The position numbers were made by a program, and so were the translations under genes. A DNA stretch of 64,000 nt from Tolypothrix sp. PCC 7910 (lineage in GTDB: Bacteria > Cyanobacteriota > Cyanobacteriia > Cyanobacteriales > Nostocaceae), in contig NZ_CP050440.1 of the NCBI RefSeq assembly GCF_011769525.1, forward strand, positions 6,077,501 to 6,141,500, in the 5' to 3' direction. Shown here piece by piece: positions 9,798 to 18,375 of this stretch. Position 1 is the first letter of the stretch, and the number at the start of each line of letters is the position of its first letter. The notes beneath the pieces were generated by a model, which ran no database searches, was not told the DNA's origin, and saw only the letters and a list, made by a program, of their open reading frames with translations.

Positions 9798-10535
9798 ATG
9801 ATCACAAAAGAACCTGTAATTGCTATTAAAAATATCAATCATTATTATGGTAGAGGCGCACTCAAAAGACAGATTTTATTTGACATTAATCTAGAAATTT
9901 TTGCTGGCGAAATTGTCATTATGACCGGGCCATCAGGTTCAGGTAAAACTACATTACTTAGCTTGATTGGGGGATTACGGTCTGTACAAGAGGGTAGCCT
10001 AAAATTTCTAGGCGAAGAATTACTAGGTGCTAGCCAAAATCAGTTAGTGCAAGTCCGCCGGAAAATAGGTTATATTTTCCAAGCTCATAATTTGCTAGGA
10101 TTTTTAACCGCCAGACAAAATGTACAAATGGCGGTAGAGCTAAATGACGCAGTTGTCCAAAGCGAAGCGATTGCTAAATCAGAAGCAATGTTAGCAGCCG
10201 TTGGGTTACAAGAGAGAGTTAATTACTATCCAGATAATCTTTCTGGTGGTCAAAAACAAAGAATTGCGATCGCTCGGGCTTTGGTAAATCACCCTCCTCT
10301 CGTACTAGCCGACGAACCCACAGCAGCTTTAGACAAACAATCCGGTCGAGATGTTGTAGAAATCATGCAACGTCTTGCCAAAGACCAAGGAACGTCTATT
10401 TTGCTGGTAACACATGACAACCGCATTTTAGATATAGCCGATCGCATTGTGGAAATGGAAGATGGGCTTTTAACTCGCGATTCTCAAAGTGTAGTCAGCC
10501 ATTACGATTCTGGTGCGAGAAATCATAACTCATAA
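9798..10535 (+). CDS. devA: DevA-type ABC exporter ATPase
   Basis: This 245-residue nucleotide-binding subunit shows Walker A GPSGSGKTT, the Q-loop in GYIFQAHNL, the signature LSGGQKQR, Walker B LVLADEPTAALD and the H-loop LVTHD. It belongs to the LolD/MacB-like subgroup and would energise export through DevC. The gene order devB-devC-devA matches the Anabaena heterocyst glycolipid exporter. Several DevBCA paralogues exist in heterocystous genomes, so whether this is the original devBCA or a paralogue cannot be decided from sequence alone. It ends 26 nt before the convergent gene at 10562. Confidence 0.94.
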   Translation: MITKEPVIAIKNINHYYGRGALKRQILFDINLEIFAGEIVIMTGPSGSGKTTLLSLIGGLRSVQEGSLKFLGEELLGASQNQLVQVRRKIGYIFQAHNLLGFLTARQNVQMAVELNDAVVQSEAIAKSEAMLAAVGLQERVNYYPDNLSGGQKQRIAIARALVNHPPLVLADEPTAALDKQSGRDVVEIMQRLAKDQGTSILLVTHDNRILDIADRIVEMEDGLLTRDSQSVVSHYDSGARNHNS

Positions 10536-10561
10536 AGTGAAAGAGCTGCACCCTACAAACC

Positions 10562-11389
10562 TCAATGATTTTTAGCAGGGCCTGATGGTTTGGCTACAGG
10601 CTGCTGCACATTTTTAGAGGGAGTAGCTTGACGGCTAGTACGGAAAGAGACATTGACACCATCATTGGATTGCTCTAGCACTAACAAAGGAGTAGGCTTA
10701 GCTTTCTGATCCCAATGCATATTAGCAATCCGTCCTTGAATTGTCGGTTGCCAAGTATCTTCATCATCAGTGGGGCTAAGGTAAGTTTCAATACAATCAA
10801 TAATCTGGCTAATAGTGGCAGAAGTCGCTTGTGTAGGTAATTTCATTAAGCGAATTTGTACACGAAATAGTACTCGCTTCGCAATATTGGGTGGAGTTCC
10901 AGCTTCATACTCGACATCAAAAGTCTCATCTACTTGCCGTCCGGTGTTAGTAGCAATCCCTACAGCTCCTTGTTGGGATTGACTTGGACGCAAAGCTTGA
11001 GAAATTTTTTCTTTAACCTGGATTTTAATTTGATTAACGATCGCAAAGTGAAATACCTCTTCTGCCATCCGCATCCGCAGATAATCTAAGTTGAAATCCC
11101 GGGAGTTAACCAAATCGGGATTTGTTTCCATTTTCCGAATGGTTTCTAGGGCCAGCTTAAACTTCTTCTCTAGTTCTCGGGTGCGGAATTGTTCAAACTT
11201 GAGTTTTTTATCTAGCTGAGTCTTGAGGAATTTGCCATAGACAACCAAAGCAATCATCGCTAAAAACAGACCTCCAGAGGTAAACATAAATATCGGAGGA
11301 GAGCTTTGTGGAGTTTTTGATGGTACTTCTTGGGTTGCCTTTTTAGCTTTTCCCGCTGAAGTTTGGGCTGCAAAAATCAAAGTGTACAT
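10562..11389 (-). CDS. Conserved membrane-anchored hypothetical protein
   Basis: I do not recognise a named function. From the ATG at 11389 the 275-residue product has a short N-terminal segment, one membrane helix (FMFTSGGLFLAMIALVVYG) and a long charged, probably coiled-coil region (KLKFEQFRTRELEKKFKLALETI). A globular domain with FAIVNQIKIQVKEKI follows, then a Pro-rich end. The topology is that of a single-pass protein with a soluble C-terminal domain. A longer frame to 11434 would run into the divergent HAD gene region, so the inner start is preferred. Confidence 0.8.
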   Translation of the reverse strand: MYTLIFAAQTSAGKAKKATQEVPSKTPQSSPPIFMFTSGGLFLAMIALVVYGKFLKTQLDKKLKFEQFRTRELEKKFKLALETIRKMETNPDLVNSRDFNLDYLRMRMAEEVFHFAIVNQIKIQVKEKISQALRPSQSQQGAVGIATNTGRQVDETFDVEYEAGTPPNIAKRVLFRVQIRLMKLPTQATSATISQIIDCIETYLSPTDDEDTWQPTIQGRIANMHWDQKAKPTPLLVLEQSNDGVNVSFRTSRQATPSKNVQQPVAKPSGPAKNH

Positions 11390-11493
11390 GGTTGGCAAAC
11401 TGCTAAACTTAATTCCTGATGCTAGGATGCCCAAATTTTGTGTGTCTATTTGCGGTATTATTACTATTTTTTATCCCTTTGAATAAATCGTAT

Positions 11494-12327
11494 ATGTACA
11501 CACACCTTAGCCCTGATGATAAAGGTTTTATAAATCCCTTGCCCTTGTCTGAAGCTACCTCAAGTTGTTGGCAAAAGATTCAACTGGTGGCTACAGATAT
11601 GGATGGCACCTTGACCAAAAAAGGCAAATTTACCAGTCAACTTCTGCAATCTTTAGAAAATTTATCATTAGCAAATATTAAAGTGCTAATTGTTACTGGG
11701 CGCTCCGCCGGATGGGTGAGTGGGCTGAATAGCTTAATGCCTGTGGTGGGTGCGATCGCAGAGAATGGTGGTTTATTTTATCCTTTTGGGAGCGATCGCC
11801 CAATCACCTTAACGCCTATTCCTGACTTAGCCAGCCATCGTCAAAATTTAGCTGCGGCTTTTAAACAATTACAAAGTCAGTTTCCGCAAATCCGAGAATC
11901 TACTGATAATAGATTTCGCATCACCGATTGGACTTTTGATGTCGCATCCTTAAATTCCACAGAATTACAAACCCTAAGTCATCTTTGTCAAGAAATGGGA
12001 TGGGGATTTACTTACAGTAATGTTCAGTGTCATATTAAACCGCAAACTCAAGATAAAGCTGTAGGTTTGTTGCAAGTATTACAGAAAAATTGGCCAGAAT
12101 ATTCTTCAGAACAAATTGTGACAGTGGGTGATAGTCCTAATGATGAAAGTTTATTTGATCCGCGTTATTTTTCCATCTCTGTAGGCGTAGCTAATGTATT
12201 AGAATATGCCAACCAATTAAAGTATCAGCCTGCTTATGTAACTAGCGCTGCAGAAGGGGAAGGATTTTGTGAGTTATCGAATTATCTTTTGCAAGGTGTA
12301 ATAAATACAACCCCAATAAATTTATAG
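11494..12327 (+). CDS. HAD-superfamily hydrolase, Cof/sucrose-phosphatase type
   Basis: This predicted cytoplasmic phosphatase acts through an aspartyl-phosphate intermediate. Motif I is DMDGT with nucleophile Asp35 and general acid Asp37, motif II is LIVTGRS, and motif IV is VGDSPNDESLF. A cap domain lies between motifs II and IV, as in Cof and sucrose-6-phosphate phosphatase proteins. Sugar phosphates are the likely substrate class, but the specific one is unknown. The start at 11494 avoids overlap with the divergent gene. The alternative from 11419 would add an unrelated hydrophobic leader. Confidence 0.88.
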   Translation: MYTHLSPDDKGFINPLPLSEATSSCWQKIQLVATDMDGTLTKKGKFTSQLLQSLENLSLANIKVLIVTGRSAGWVSGLNSLMPVVGAIAENGGLFYPFGSDRPITLTPIPDLASHRQNLAAAFKQLQSQFPQIRESTDNRFRITDWTFDVASLNSTELQTLSHLCQEMGWGFTYSNVQCHIKPQTQDKAVGLLQVLQKNWPEYSSEQIVTVGDSPNDESLFDPRYFSISVGVANVLEYANQLKYQPAYVTSAAEGEGFCELSNYLLQGVINTTPINL

Positions 12328-12482
12328 TTACAACTTCAGTTGAGTGCTTTTCAGTACGCTCTTGGCTGAATATGCGTAACAATTTATAACATTGACTACT
12401 TAGTATCTTGCTTAAAATATAGTACAATAGTACTAAATAGCGCAAAAACCTATAATTGATAACTGTGGGTTTACGGAAAGTT

Positions 12483-14108
12483 ATGTCTCAAGCAGATACT
12501 AGCTCAGAAATTTTATACCAACAAATACAGAGGCTTGGCGATCGCGAATTACAAGTTGAGTATTTAAACCAATTGCAATGGACAGAACCCATTGCACAGA
12601 TATTACCAGTAGTAGATGATGAAACTGCGTTACGAGTGGTGAAATTAGCTCTAGAAGTAGACTTGTGTTTGGGAGCCAAACTTGCAGGAGCAGTGAAACC
12701 AGAGCTACAAAGCACTACAGTAGATTGGGTAATATCTACTGAGGTTTCTCCCGGATTCTTATTTGACCTAGTGGGTATAACTGGCTCTGATGCAGCAATT
12801 CCGTTTCTAGTTAAAGTTGCGAACGAAGAAGAGCAAAATGCATATTCTGCTATTTATGCATTAGGTGAAATTGGTACAGAAGCAGCAGTAAAAGCAGCAA
12901 CACTAGCACTTACAGAAATTTACCACGACGCGAGGAAGCATTTTCAAGAAAATAAGATATTGTCTGTCATTTATGCCTTAGAAAAAATTGGTACAGAAGC
13001 AGCAGTGGAATTACTCATAGAAATCATGAACAATGAAGAGTGGAATGACTATGACATATCAGGAACCTGCGTAGAAGCAGCAGAAGCATTAGCAAATATC
13101 AATTCTGAGTCTGGAAGACAAGCGCTAATGCGTTGGTGTCTGAAATATTTCGATTGGACAGATTTTAGCGGTACTGCTGCTGACCTTCTGATTCCAATTG
13201 CTACCCCGGAGATTGTGCCAGAACTCCAGAAGTTGCTAGAAGAAAATGAAGATGATAATTATTATGGGGGTGAAGATGCGGCTAGGGTATTGGATGCTAT
13301 TAATGCCAGAGCTAGCATTAATAAAGATGAGCCGCAATTAACTCCAACTAGCTCTCAACCAAACTTGGTAAACTTGGAACAACTTCTACACCATCAAGAT
13401 GAATCAGTTCGTCTTAGCGCCGTGAAAGATTTGGGTGGAGTTGCTGCTGAAGCCGTAGTACCGTTGTTACAACAAGCTTTGAACGATGAATATGTTGGGG
13501 TACGTCGCTGTGCGGCTGAAAAGTTAGGGAATTTTACTTCAGAGTCAGCAGTAGCGGGACTAATACAGGCTTTGCAGGATGAAAATTCTGCAGTACGTTG
13601 GTCTGCTGCAGAAGGGTTAGCTAAAATTGCCACAGAATCAGCAACAACAGTACTAATTTCTGCATTAAATGATGAAAGTGCAGGAGTGCGATCGCTTGTT
13701 GCTGAGGCATTAGGTAAAATTCACACAGAAGCTGCATTATTAGGTTTACAGTCAGCTTTGCATGATGCAGATATGTGGGTACGTTTAAATGCGGCTCAGG
13801 GTATAGGTTCCGAAGAATCTTTAGAAATATTACGCCAGGCACTAAGCGATCGCAATCCCAAAATTCGTAGCAAAGCTGCTTTGGCTTTAGGAGAAGTTGG
13901 TGCTGTATCTGCAGTTCCAGAACTAATTGTGGCATTAACAGATGAAGATCCTACAGTGCGTGAAAATACAATCACAGCTTTAGGTAAAATTGTCGCTCCA
14001 GAATCATTATCTGCACTATTACATAATTACTCACAATTCGTAGGAACAATTCATTCTCTACAACAAGCTCTTGGTTATTATAATCCCCGTTATTGTCCAG
14101 ATAGCTAA
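12483..14108 (+). CDS. HEAT-repeat protein
   Basis: This soluble 541-residue protein is built from alpha-helical HEAT/PBS-lyase-like repeats. The C-terminal 250 residues hold at least seven ~31-residue units of the type D-x-VR-xx-AAEALGKI-xx-AV-x-L, with more degenerate units near residues 100-270. Such scaffolds bind proteins. Related repeats occur in phycobilin lyases of the CpcE/F group, but nothing here establishes lyase activity. The ATG at 12483 with CGGAAAG upstream is chosen over a TTG at 12456. The DUF6745-like gene follows 151 nt downstream, separated by a palindromic repeat. Confidence 0.88.
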   Translation: MSQADTSSEILYQQIQRLGDRELQVEYLNQLQWTEPIAQILPVVDDETALRVVKLALEVDLCLGAKLAGAVKPELQSTTVDWVISTEVSPGFLFDLVGITGSDAAIPFLVKVANEEEQNAYSAIYALGEIGTEAAVKAATLALTEIYHDARKHFQENKILSVIYALEKIGTEAAVELLIEIMNNEEWNDYDISGTCVEAAEALANINSESGRQALMRWCLKYFDWTDFSGTAADLLIPIATPEIVPELQKLLEENEDDNYYGGEDAARVLDAINARASINKDEPQLTPTSSQPNLVNLEQLLHHQDESVRLSAVKDLGGVAAEAVVPLLQQALNDEYVGVRRCAAEKLGNFTSESAVAGLIQALQDENSAVRWSAAEGLAKIATESATTVLISALNDESAGVRSLVAEALGKIHTEAALLGLQSALHDADMWVRLNAAQGIGSEESLEILRQALSDRNPKIRSKAALALGEVGAVSAVPELIVALTDEDPTVRENTITALGKIVAPESLSALLHNYSQFVGTIHSLQQALGYYNPRYCPDS

Positions 14109-14136
14109 TACAATTTTAGATTTTGGATTTTGCGAA

Positions 14137-14185
14137 AAGTTGCGTGCGGGGGTTCCCCCCGTTGAGCAAACTTTTCAAGACGGAT
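14137..14185. repeat. Short palindromic intergenic repeat
   Basis: Inverted arms GAAAAGTT-GC and GCAAACTTTTC enclose a GGGG-TTCC-CCCC hairpin core. This form is, from memory, a common dispersed repeat in Nostoc genomes. It lies between the HEAT-repeat gene and the gene at 14260. Confidence 0.6.
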
Positions 14186-14259
14186 TTTGGATTGCTAATT
14201 AGTCTCTGTGTAAGATTTCTGCCAATGCATCTGCCGCCATCACTTTTCAAATTGGTATA

Positions 14260-15009
14260 ATGTCTCATCAAAGAATTGTAAAATTAACTTCTGAACAAGC
14301 AGCGTTAATTCCTGCATATAAAGAAAGGTGGATAAATATTGCACTGACCACAACACCAATTGACCGCCAAAAAGCTAAAGAATCAGTCACAGCAGCTTAC
14401 CTAATTCAAGGCTTACCAGAACCTGAAATTATCTTTTTTGATAGTCCTGATGCAGCTTGGAATGAGCGATTGATCCAAATTATCAATCTACCAAAAAAAG
14501 AACGATGGCAGATGATTCAGGAAATTCAATTGCTCACTACCAACTTGGAAACAGCTTTAATATATGAAATCCGATATCAATTAACTCCCCAAATTCAAGA
14601 TGAATTGTTATTTTATTTGCATAGAGAACTAGATATTGAGCCACTATTAAGTAATGAATTAAACTTAATGTGGACTATGTTTGATAGTAAATCTAAGAAG
14701 AAAGTTGAAACAGCAAAACTATCTTTAGCCACAAGCGGTTTTTGTAATTTGTGGGCAAAAGCTGGCGCTTATTTAGATTTTTGTATTAATGTTTTAAATT
14801 GTACGATTGACCAAAAAAGATGGATTATCTATCAAAATTTGATTGCAAATATTGGCAAATTATTTCCTATGAAAGAGCAGGTAGTAATATGCGAACGTCC
14901 CTGTAAGCTTTTGTTAGACGATGAAAATCGCTTTTGTGTTACATCTGAGCCAGCAGTACAATTTATCGATGGCTACCAGATACATATTCCTGTGCGATGG
15001 CTCTGGTAA
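14260..15009 (+). CDS. DUF6745-like hypothetical protein
   Basis: The 249-residue product has no membrane segment. The start (LTSEQAALIPAYKERW...ALTTTPIDRQKAKESVTAAY) and the phrase PEPEIIFFDSP recall the cyanobacterial DUF6745 family, as do the closing EPAVQFIDGYQIH.PVRW residues; this is a from-memory match. No catalytic motif is evident. The end looks slightly short for the family, where a few more residues often follow the final Trp, so a small C-terminal truncation is possible. It sits downstream of the HEAT-repeat gene in the same orientation. Confidence 0.75.
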   Translation: MSHQRIVKLTSEQAALIPAYKERWINIALTTTPIDRQKAKESVTAAYLIQGLPEPEIIFFDSPDAAWNERLIQIINLPKKERWQMIQEIQLLTTNLETALIYEIRYQLTPQIQDELLFYLHRELDIEPLLSNELNLMWTMFDSKSKKKVETAKLSLATSGFCNLWAKAGAYLDFCINVLNCTIDQKRWIIYQNLIANIGKLFPMKEQVVICERPCKLLLDDENRFCVTSEPAVQFIDGYQIHIPVRWLW

Positions 15010-15040
15010 GTAGGCCAATATAATTAAATATAAAATGTCA

Positions 15041-15120
15041 TTGTGTTGGCGGAACGCCTTCCCGCAGGGTACGAAATGAAGTGGAGTGAAGCAATCCCAA
15101 GAACTTCATTTTACGTTTTT
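15041..15120. repeat. Dispersed intergenic repeat fragment
   Basis: The GCGGAACGCCTTCCCGCAGG-type segment near 15049-15070 forms short inverted arms and resembles dispersed Nostoc repeats. It has no coding potential. Confidence 0.5.
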
Positions 15121-15181
15121 CAATGTTGATCTCCTTAATACCATTTCACTTTAATAATGAAATAAATCAGTGGGTATAAAG

Positions 15182-15411
15182 TTTAGCAATGCTCACCTGT
15201 GTCAACTTAAAGCTTAACCCATAGCCCGACTAGGAATGAATTCCTAGTCTCATAGTAAAAGTCATCTCAAGATGACTAAAAATCCTGACAAATCTGTAGT
15301 CTACTTCAGTAGACTTGACCTATTAGACTTGGAATTCATTCTAAGGCGAGTATGAAAGCCTAGCAAATAAGCTATCTGTGTCTTAAGTTGACACCAATGA
15401 GCAATGCTAAA
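15182..15411. mobile_element. MITE-like element with 29-bp terminal inverted repeats
   Basis: The left end at 15182-15210 and the right end at 15383-15411 are inverted copies differing at only 4 of 29 positions; both contain GTGTCAACTTAA at the inner edge. The ~170-bp interior is non-coding and packed with small hairpins: GACTAGGAAT/ATTCCTAGTC, GTCATCT/AGATGAC and AGTCTACT/AGTAGACT, each with a 2-nt loop. No target-site duplication is obvious. A related end fragment (GGTTTAGCAATGCTCACCCC) occurs at 54920-54939. The structure fits a non-autonomous mobile element, and its partner transposase is not in the window. Confidence 0.7.
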
Positions 15412-15470
15412 CCCCTACAAAAAATCTATTTGGATGGGGATTTTTAGAATTTGTATCACATAGAACTCAA

Positions 15471-17060
15471 TCAAGAAAGCTTAACAAGGACTGGTTCTGG
15501 CTTAGGTGGAGCCGACGCTGTCATGGGGTCATAGCCTAACTGTTGAGTAATTCGTTTTCTAGCTAAAACGCGATACTCCCAAAAATGTTCGCCAGCAGCA
15601 CATAAACCCAAATACATATTGAGAACTTGCGGCTTGCTCACCAAAATTGTCCAAAATTGTCGCCAGAATTGTCCACGAATTTCTGGTCTTTTTAAACCTT
15701 GCAGCCAGATTAATTGAGCAACAATGCGTAGTCCTTGACCTGGAGAAAACTGCATTGTTTGTTTTCGCTCTTTTAGGGAGCCAATATTGAGACATTGCTG
15801 AAAACAACGTCTCAGATAGTTTTGCGGCTCATACAACGTCCAGAAAGTTTCTACATAGTCTCTGGCAATTTCAGCTAAGGGGCGAGTCGGTTTAAAATTC
15901 ATCAAGGAATTCTGATCTCCTACTTCCGTTGCACCCACACCTTTGACTAAACGCTGCTCTGTTTGCAGTCGGTTCCATAAAGCTGTATTGGGTAAAGCTT
16001 GGAGAATACCTAGCATAGGTTGAGGAATGCTGGTTTGTTCTACAAAAGCTTCAATTCGTTTTCCTGCACCTGTGCGTTCGCCATCAAAACCGATGATAAA
16101 CCCTGCATATATCAACATTCCAGCTTGATTAATCTTGCGACAGGCTTCGATGAGGGGATTGCGAGTATTTTGTAATTTGTTTGTCACTTGCAAGCTATCT
16201 TGATCGGGTGTTTCAATCCCGAGGAAGACTGCATAGAAACCTGCTTCTTGCATTAAATGTAATAGTTCATCGTCTTCTGCCAAATTTACAGAAGCTTCTG
16301 TGATGAAGGTGAAAGGGTAATTGTGTTGCTTCACCCAAGGAATCAATTCTCTTAAGAAACGTTTGACGTTACGTTGATTACCAATAAAGTTGTCATCAAC
16401 AATAAATAGTGAACCTCGCCATCCTAAATCATAAAGAGCTTGCAATTCTGCGATCGCCTGGCTGGGTTCTTTAGTTCGTGGTTTTCGCCCATAAAGGGTA
16501 ATAATGTCACAAAATTCACAGTTAAATGGGCAACCGCGAGAAAACTGCATCGCCATCATTAGGTAAGCATCCCGCTTTAACAAATCAAAACGCGGCATGG
16601 GACTCAGGGTAACATCGGGTTTTTCTGGAGAGCGAAATATTCCGTGGCTTTTACCTTGGCTCAATGCTTCTAGAAACAGAGGAACCGTCATCTCTCCTTC
16701 ATCCAAAATTAGATAATGCGCGCCAGAATCCATAGCATCCTGGGGTAAAGATGTGGGATAAGGGCCACCAACTGCGACTTTTTTGCCTAATCGCACAGCT
16801 TTTTTAATCAAAGCGTGAAAATCTGGCTTCTGCACCAACATAGCGGAGATAATTACCAAATCGCACCATTGCCAATCCGCTTCAGTTTCTAATTTGACAT
16901 TGCGATCGCAAAACCTAATTTCCCAATCTTCAGGTAGAAGTGCAGCAACAGTAATAATCCCCAATGGGGGAATCGCCGCCTTCAACCCAGCAATTTCCAT
17001 AAAGCGATCGTAAGACCAAAAAGACTGAGGAAACTGGGGATAAAGCAATAGTGCTTTCAT
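15471..17060 (-). CDS. B12-binding radical SAM protein (DUF4070 type)
   Basis: A cobalamin-binding-like N-terminal domain (residues 1-150, opening MKALLLYPQFPQSFWSYD) is followed by a radical SAM core with the cluster motif CPFNCEFC and a C-terminal extension of the DUF4070 sort. The layout and length match class B radical SAM methylases such as hopanoid C-2 methylase HpnP. Several cyanobacterial paralogues of unknown function share it, so the substrate is not assigned. The second Met (17060) is preferred because AAGG lies 6 nt upstream; the first Met is at 17066. It is the only gene between two non-coding stretches. Confidence 0.9.
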   Translation of the reverse strand: MKALLLYPQFPQSFWSYDRFMEIAGLKAAIPPLGIITVAALLPEDWEIRFCDRNVKLETEADWQWCDLVIISAMLVQKPDFHALIKKAVRLGKKVAVGGPYPTSLPQDAMDSGAHYLILDEGEMTVPLFLEALSQGKSHGIFRSPEKPDVTLSPMPRFDLLKRDAYLMMAMQFSRGCPFNCEFCDIITLYGRKPRTKEPSQAIAELQALYDLGWRGSLFIVDDNFIGNQRNVKRFLRELIPWVKQHNYPFTFITEASVNLAEDDELLHLMQEAGFYAVFLGIETPDQDSLQVTNKLQNTRNPLIEACRKINQAGMLIYAGFIIGFDGERTGAGKRIEAFVEQTSIPQPMLGILQALPNTALWNRLQTEQRLVKGVGATEVGDQNSLMNFKPTRPLAEIARDYVETFWTLYEPQNYLRRCFQQCLNIGSLKERKQTMQFSPGQGLRIVAQLIWLQGLKRPEIRGQFWRQFWTILVSKPQVLNMYLGLCAAGEHFWEYRVLARKRITQQLGYDPMTASAPPKPEPVLVKLS

Positions 17061-17782
17061 AAACATCCTTGTTGCATCTGTAGTGGACTTTGAACTAAAT
17101 CAAGATGCAGGGATTAGTTAAAGCCTTGGCGCTAGTCCCTACAATAGATTTCTCAACGAAAAAATTCGCGATCGCAGTAGCTAAAACGCTGGTACATTAT
17201 CTGAAGATCAAAGTTCAATGAAGTAAGCGGGTAGGGGCATGGCACTGCCATGCCCTTACAATTATCTGTACCTCACAAACTTGCAATTTGCTGTATGTAA
17301 TTGATGAGAAAATACTTTGATATTAAATAGATATTTTGAGATAGTTTCAAACTCTATTTAGAGGTTATGTTTGCTTGTAAAATTAGCAGATTATACAGTT
17401 GAACACCTCTATCTGTAGGTAGGTTTAATATGTATTTCTGCACTTCCCCGCGTCAGTTGATATTGTCAAACTATTCTCACCTAAAAGGTATATTTTATTG
17501 TTCTAATTGGAAAATTACAGAGAAAATCATTTTATCTTTAATCCTCAAATGCTTACAGATAAAAGCTTTGATTTACCTTGATATAACCCTGGGATGAGTA
17601 AGTAAACAATATTGAAGTGATTAATTACCTCGGTAGCATGAGGACATAATTCTGTAATTTGAGACAATGAAATAGTAAGACTGAAATATATTACCAATTA
17701 ACAAACACAGTTGATTTAGTAAAACACATTCGTAAATCTTTTACTGATGGTTGAGCTTTTAAAACTGCAGGGAGGAAGAATT
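17061..17782. other. Intergenic region with one dispersed hairpin repeat
   Basis: A perfect 9-bp stem GGGCATGGC/GCCATGCCC with a 3-nt loop lies at 17235-17255, a member of the same family as 18296-18316. Otherwise the region is AT-rich with no convincing gene. The upstream part probably carries the promoter of the pentapeptide-repeat gene. Confidence 0.6.
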
Positions 17783-18229
17783 ATGAGACAGACATTGTTG
17801 ACAGCAATAGCTTTATTTAGCACGCTATCTTTAGCTGCTCCAATTTCTGCTCAAGCAGGCGAAACCCAAGCTCAAGTAAAACGCTTACTAGAAACCGGAG
17901 CCTGTTCTGGATGTGATTTAACAGGTGTTAATCTCAGCGGCGCTCACTTAATTGGTGCTGATTTGAGAAACGCTAATTTACAAGGTGCAAATTTAAAAGG
18001 CGCTAACTTAGAAGGTGCAGATTTAGCAGGTGCTAATTTAGAAGCCGCGAATTTGACAAAAGCCTTCGCCAGTGGTACCAGCTTCAATAACGCTAACTTG
18101 ACTAATGCTAATTTAAGCGATGCTCATCTACATAATGCTCAAGTAGATGGTGCGGTGATGATTGGAACTAATTTAACTGGTGCTGATGGATTTGATATTA
18201 ATCTCGGTATCGGTGGTGGAGAAGAATAG
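17783..18229 (+). CDS. Exported pentapeptide-repeat protein
   Basis: The 148-residue product has a clear Sec signal peptide (hydrophobic LLTAIALFSTLSLAAP, likely cleavage after AQA near residue 24). A short KRLLETGACSGCDL segment follows, then about 18 tandem A(D/N)Lxx pentapeptides that would fold as a right-handed quadrilateral beta-helix in the periplasm. The two cysteines in CSGC are common at the start of cyanobacterial members. The start is firm because GGAGGAAG lies 4 nt upstream. No biochemical function is known for this class. Confidence 0.92.
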   Translation: MRQTLLTAIALFSTLSLAAPISAQAGETQAQVKRLLETGACSGCDLTGVNLSGAHLIGADLRNANLQGANLKGANLEGADLAGANLEAANLTKAFASGTSFNNANLTNANLSDAHLHNAQVDGAVMIGTNLTGADGFDINLGIGGGEE

Positions 18230-18295
18230 TCAACCCCGGTGGGGAATTCAAAATTCAAAATAAATACCAATTTGCATTTGAATATCTTACAGTAG

Positions 18296-18316
18296 GGGCA
18301 AGGGACTGCCTTGCCC
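18296..18316. repeat. Hairpin repeat between convergent genes
   Basis: GGGCAAGG and CCTTGCCC form an 8-bp stem with a 5-nt loop. It belongs to the same dispersed GTAGGGGCA family as 17231-17255, lies between convergent genes and could serve as a terminator in either direction. Confidence 0.6.
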
Positions 18317-18375
18317 TAATAATTTTGTGTTCAAAGCCAAAATCAGGAGTAATGAATACTCCTAACTTTTAAATG

